DNA of 64,000 nt. Origin: Aquimarina sp. RZ0. Its GTDB lineage: Bacteria; Bacteroidota; Bacteroidia; Flavobacteriales; Flavobacteriaceae. This document shows positions 63,592-64,000 of this stretch, piece by piece (within the stretch, counting starts at the first letter, position 1; every line of letters begins with the position of its first letter). Position numbers and translations under genes: made by a program. The notes beneath the pieces are model-generated. The model was given only the letters and a program-made list of their open reading frames with translations, was not told the origin of the DNA and did no database searches. The DNA is taken from NCBI RefSeq assembly GCF_008370685.1, contig NZ_VTZU01000027.1, forward strand, positions 1-64,000, written 5' to 3'.

Positions 63592-64000
63592 ATGGTGCAT
63601 AGATTTTACATATTACTACTCCTTATAGTTGTCAGCATCAGTTGTAGCGAAGGAGATATTATAGATCCATCGGTTGATTTTAGTGCCGAATTACAAAGTT
63701 GCTCTAATGAAAACAATAACACCTTTGTTTTTTATAAAATAGATAATCAGATCAATCGATCACTATCTGTAAACTTTACCAGCTCTACCTTTAATCTTAC
63801 ACCAACAGCGGCAAATATTCCTGCTGAACCTATCGAAATTGATTTGAATACTACTACCAATCAACTTATATATAGAGAATTTGGAGTGACTATCACCGGC
63901 GATGAATATTTTTGCACCAGTGTTCCTCCAAGTAATATTGGGGTTAATCAGGAATTAACAAGCTCTAATGGTACCATACAAATTGACTATGAAGCAACAG
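63592..64000 (+). CDS. Paralogous lipoprotein, cut by the window end
   Basis: A frame open from ATG 63592 to the end of the window (136 codons, incomplete). Signal peptide MVHRFYILLLLIVVSISC with lipobox SISC. The sequence is clearly related to the N-terminal domain of the previous gene (CSEGDIIDPSVDFSAELQSC; NTFVFYKIDNQINRS; IDLNTTTNQLIYREFGVTIT; FCTSVPPSNIGV). Whether it also carries Asp-rich repeats lies beyond the window. Start ten bases after the previous stop, so cotranscribed. Confidence 0.85.
   Translation, partial: MVHRFYILLLLIVVSISCSEGDIIDPSVDFSAELQSCSNENNNTFVFYKIDNQINRSLSVNFTSSTFNLTPTAANIPAEPIEIDLNTTTNQLIYREFGVTITGDEYFCTSVPPSNIGVNQELTSSNGTIQIDYEAT

Overview
The window is a low-GC, AT-rich chromosomal segment from a member of the Bacteroidota, most likely a marine Flavobacteriaceae (an Aquimarina-like genus is a guess). 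The signs are Bacteroidota-type promoters (TAnnTTTG -7 boxes), few Shine-Dalgarno sequences, a TonB-dependent receptor, type IX secretion (T9SS) C-terminal sorting tails, a menaquinone operon, and the gene neighbourhoods pyrR-pyrB-rnz-pdxH and zapA-6S RNA-rny. Most genes are housekeeping and intact. The intergenic DNA is unusually full of dispersed repeats and gene relics.

Layout. 0-5 kb: a relic of a tyrosine recombinase, a 30-bp palindrome, ppc, an Lrp/AsnC regulator and an M14 carboxypeptidase-like gene. 5-8 kb: an XRE regulator that shares with the M14 gene an intergenic region carrying seven copies of one palindromic operator, then a small lipoprotein, a TerC protein and a PhnA protein. 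8-13 kb: parC and parE. 13-18 kb: an ArsR/SRPBCC pair, an AraC-GyrI-like regulator destroyed by a frameshift and two repeat insertions, and a CrtI-like FAD oxidoreductase. 18-20 kb: a secreted vWA (YfbK-like) protein with a TonB-plug-like N-terminus. 20-25 kb: the menaquinone operon menA/hydrolase/menC/CPBP/menE. 25-30 kb: an outer-membrane beta-barrel and sixA-ppk1-ppx. 30-36 kb: a large OmpA-tailed surface protein and the pyrR-pyrB-(110 aa)-thioredoxin-rnz-pdxH run. 37-43 kb: a T9SS-secreted glycosidase-like protein, a repeat-rich region with a probable 32-codon gene, and a DbpA-type helicase. 43-50 kb: rny, 6S RNA, zapA, a coiled-coil gene, an M23 peptidase and a TonB receptor. 50-61 kb: a five-gene leftward operon (CotH/lamin-tail protein, VTC-domain protein, short DUF4956 protein, C39-like ABC exporter, HlyD adaptor) with a divergent second CotH paralogue. 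61-64 kb: a cysteine desulfurase and two paralogous lipoproteins, the second cut by the window end.

Three repeat families explain most of the long gaps. R1 (about 162 bp, six copies) is a single long imperfect inverted repeat with ends ATACGATTT...AAATCGTAT. Two copies sit inside the broken AraC gene and are flanked by 4-bp duplications, so R1 behaves like a non-autonomous mobile element (MITE-like). R2 (about 100 bp, CCTCGGGGCAAGC...GAGGCAAGCCTCGG) and R3 (about 110 bp) are also dispersed; near 42.6 kb an R2 copy interrupts an R3 copy right beside an R1 copy.

The best candidates for something undescribed are the R1 element, the seven-site operator region at 5.04-5.37 kb, the CotH-VTC-DUF4956-C39/HlyD operon at 50-58 kb, and the 32-codon transcription unit at 40.6-40.8 kb.
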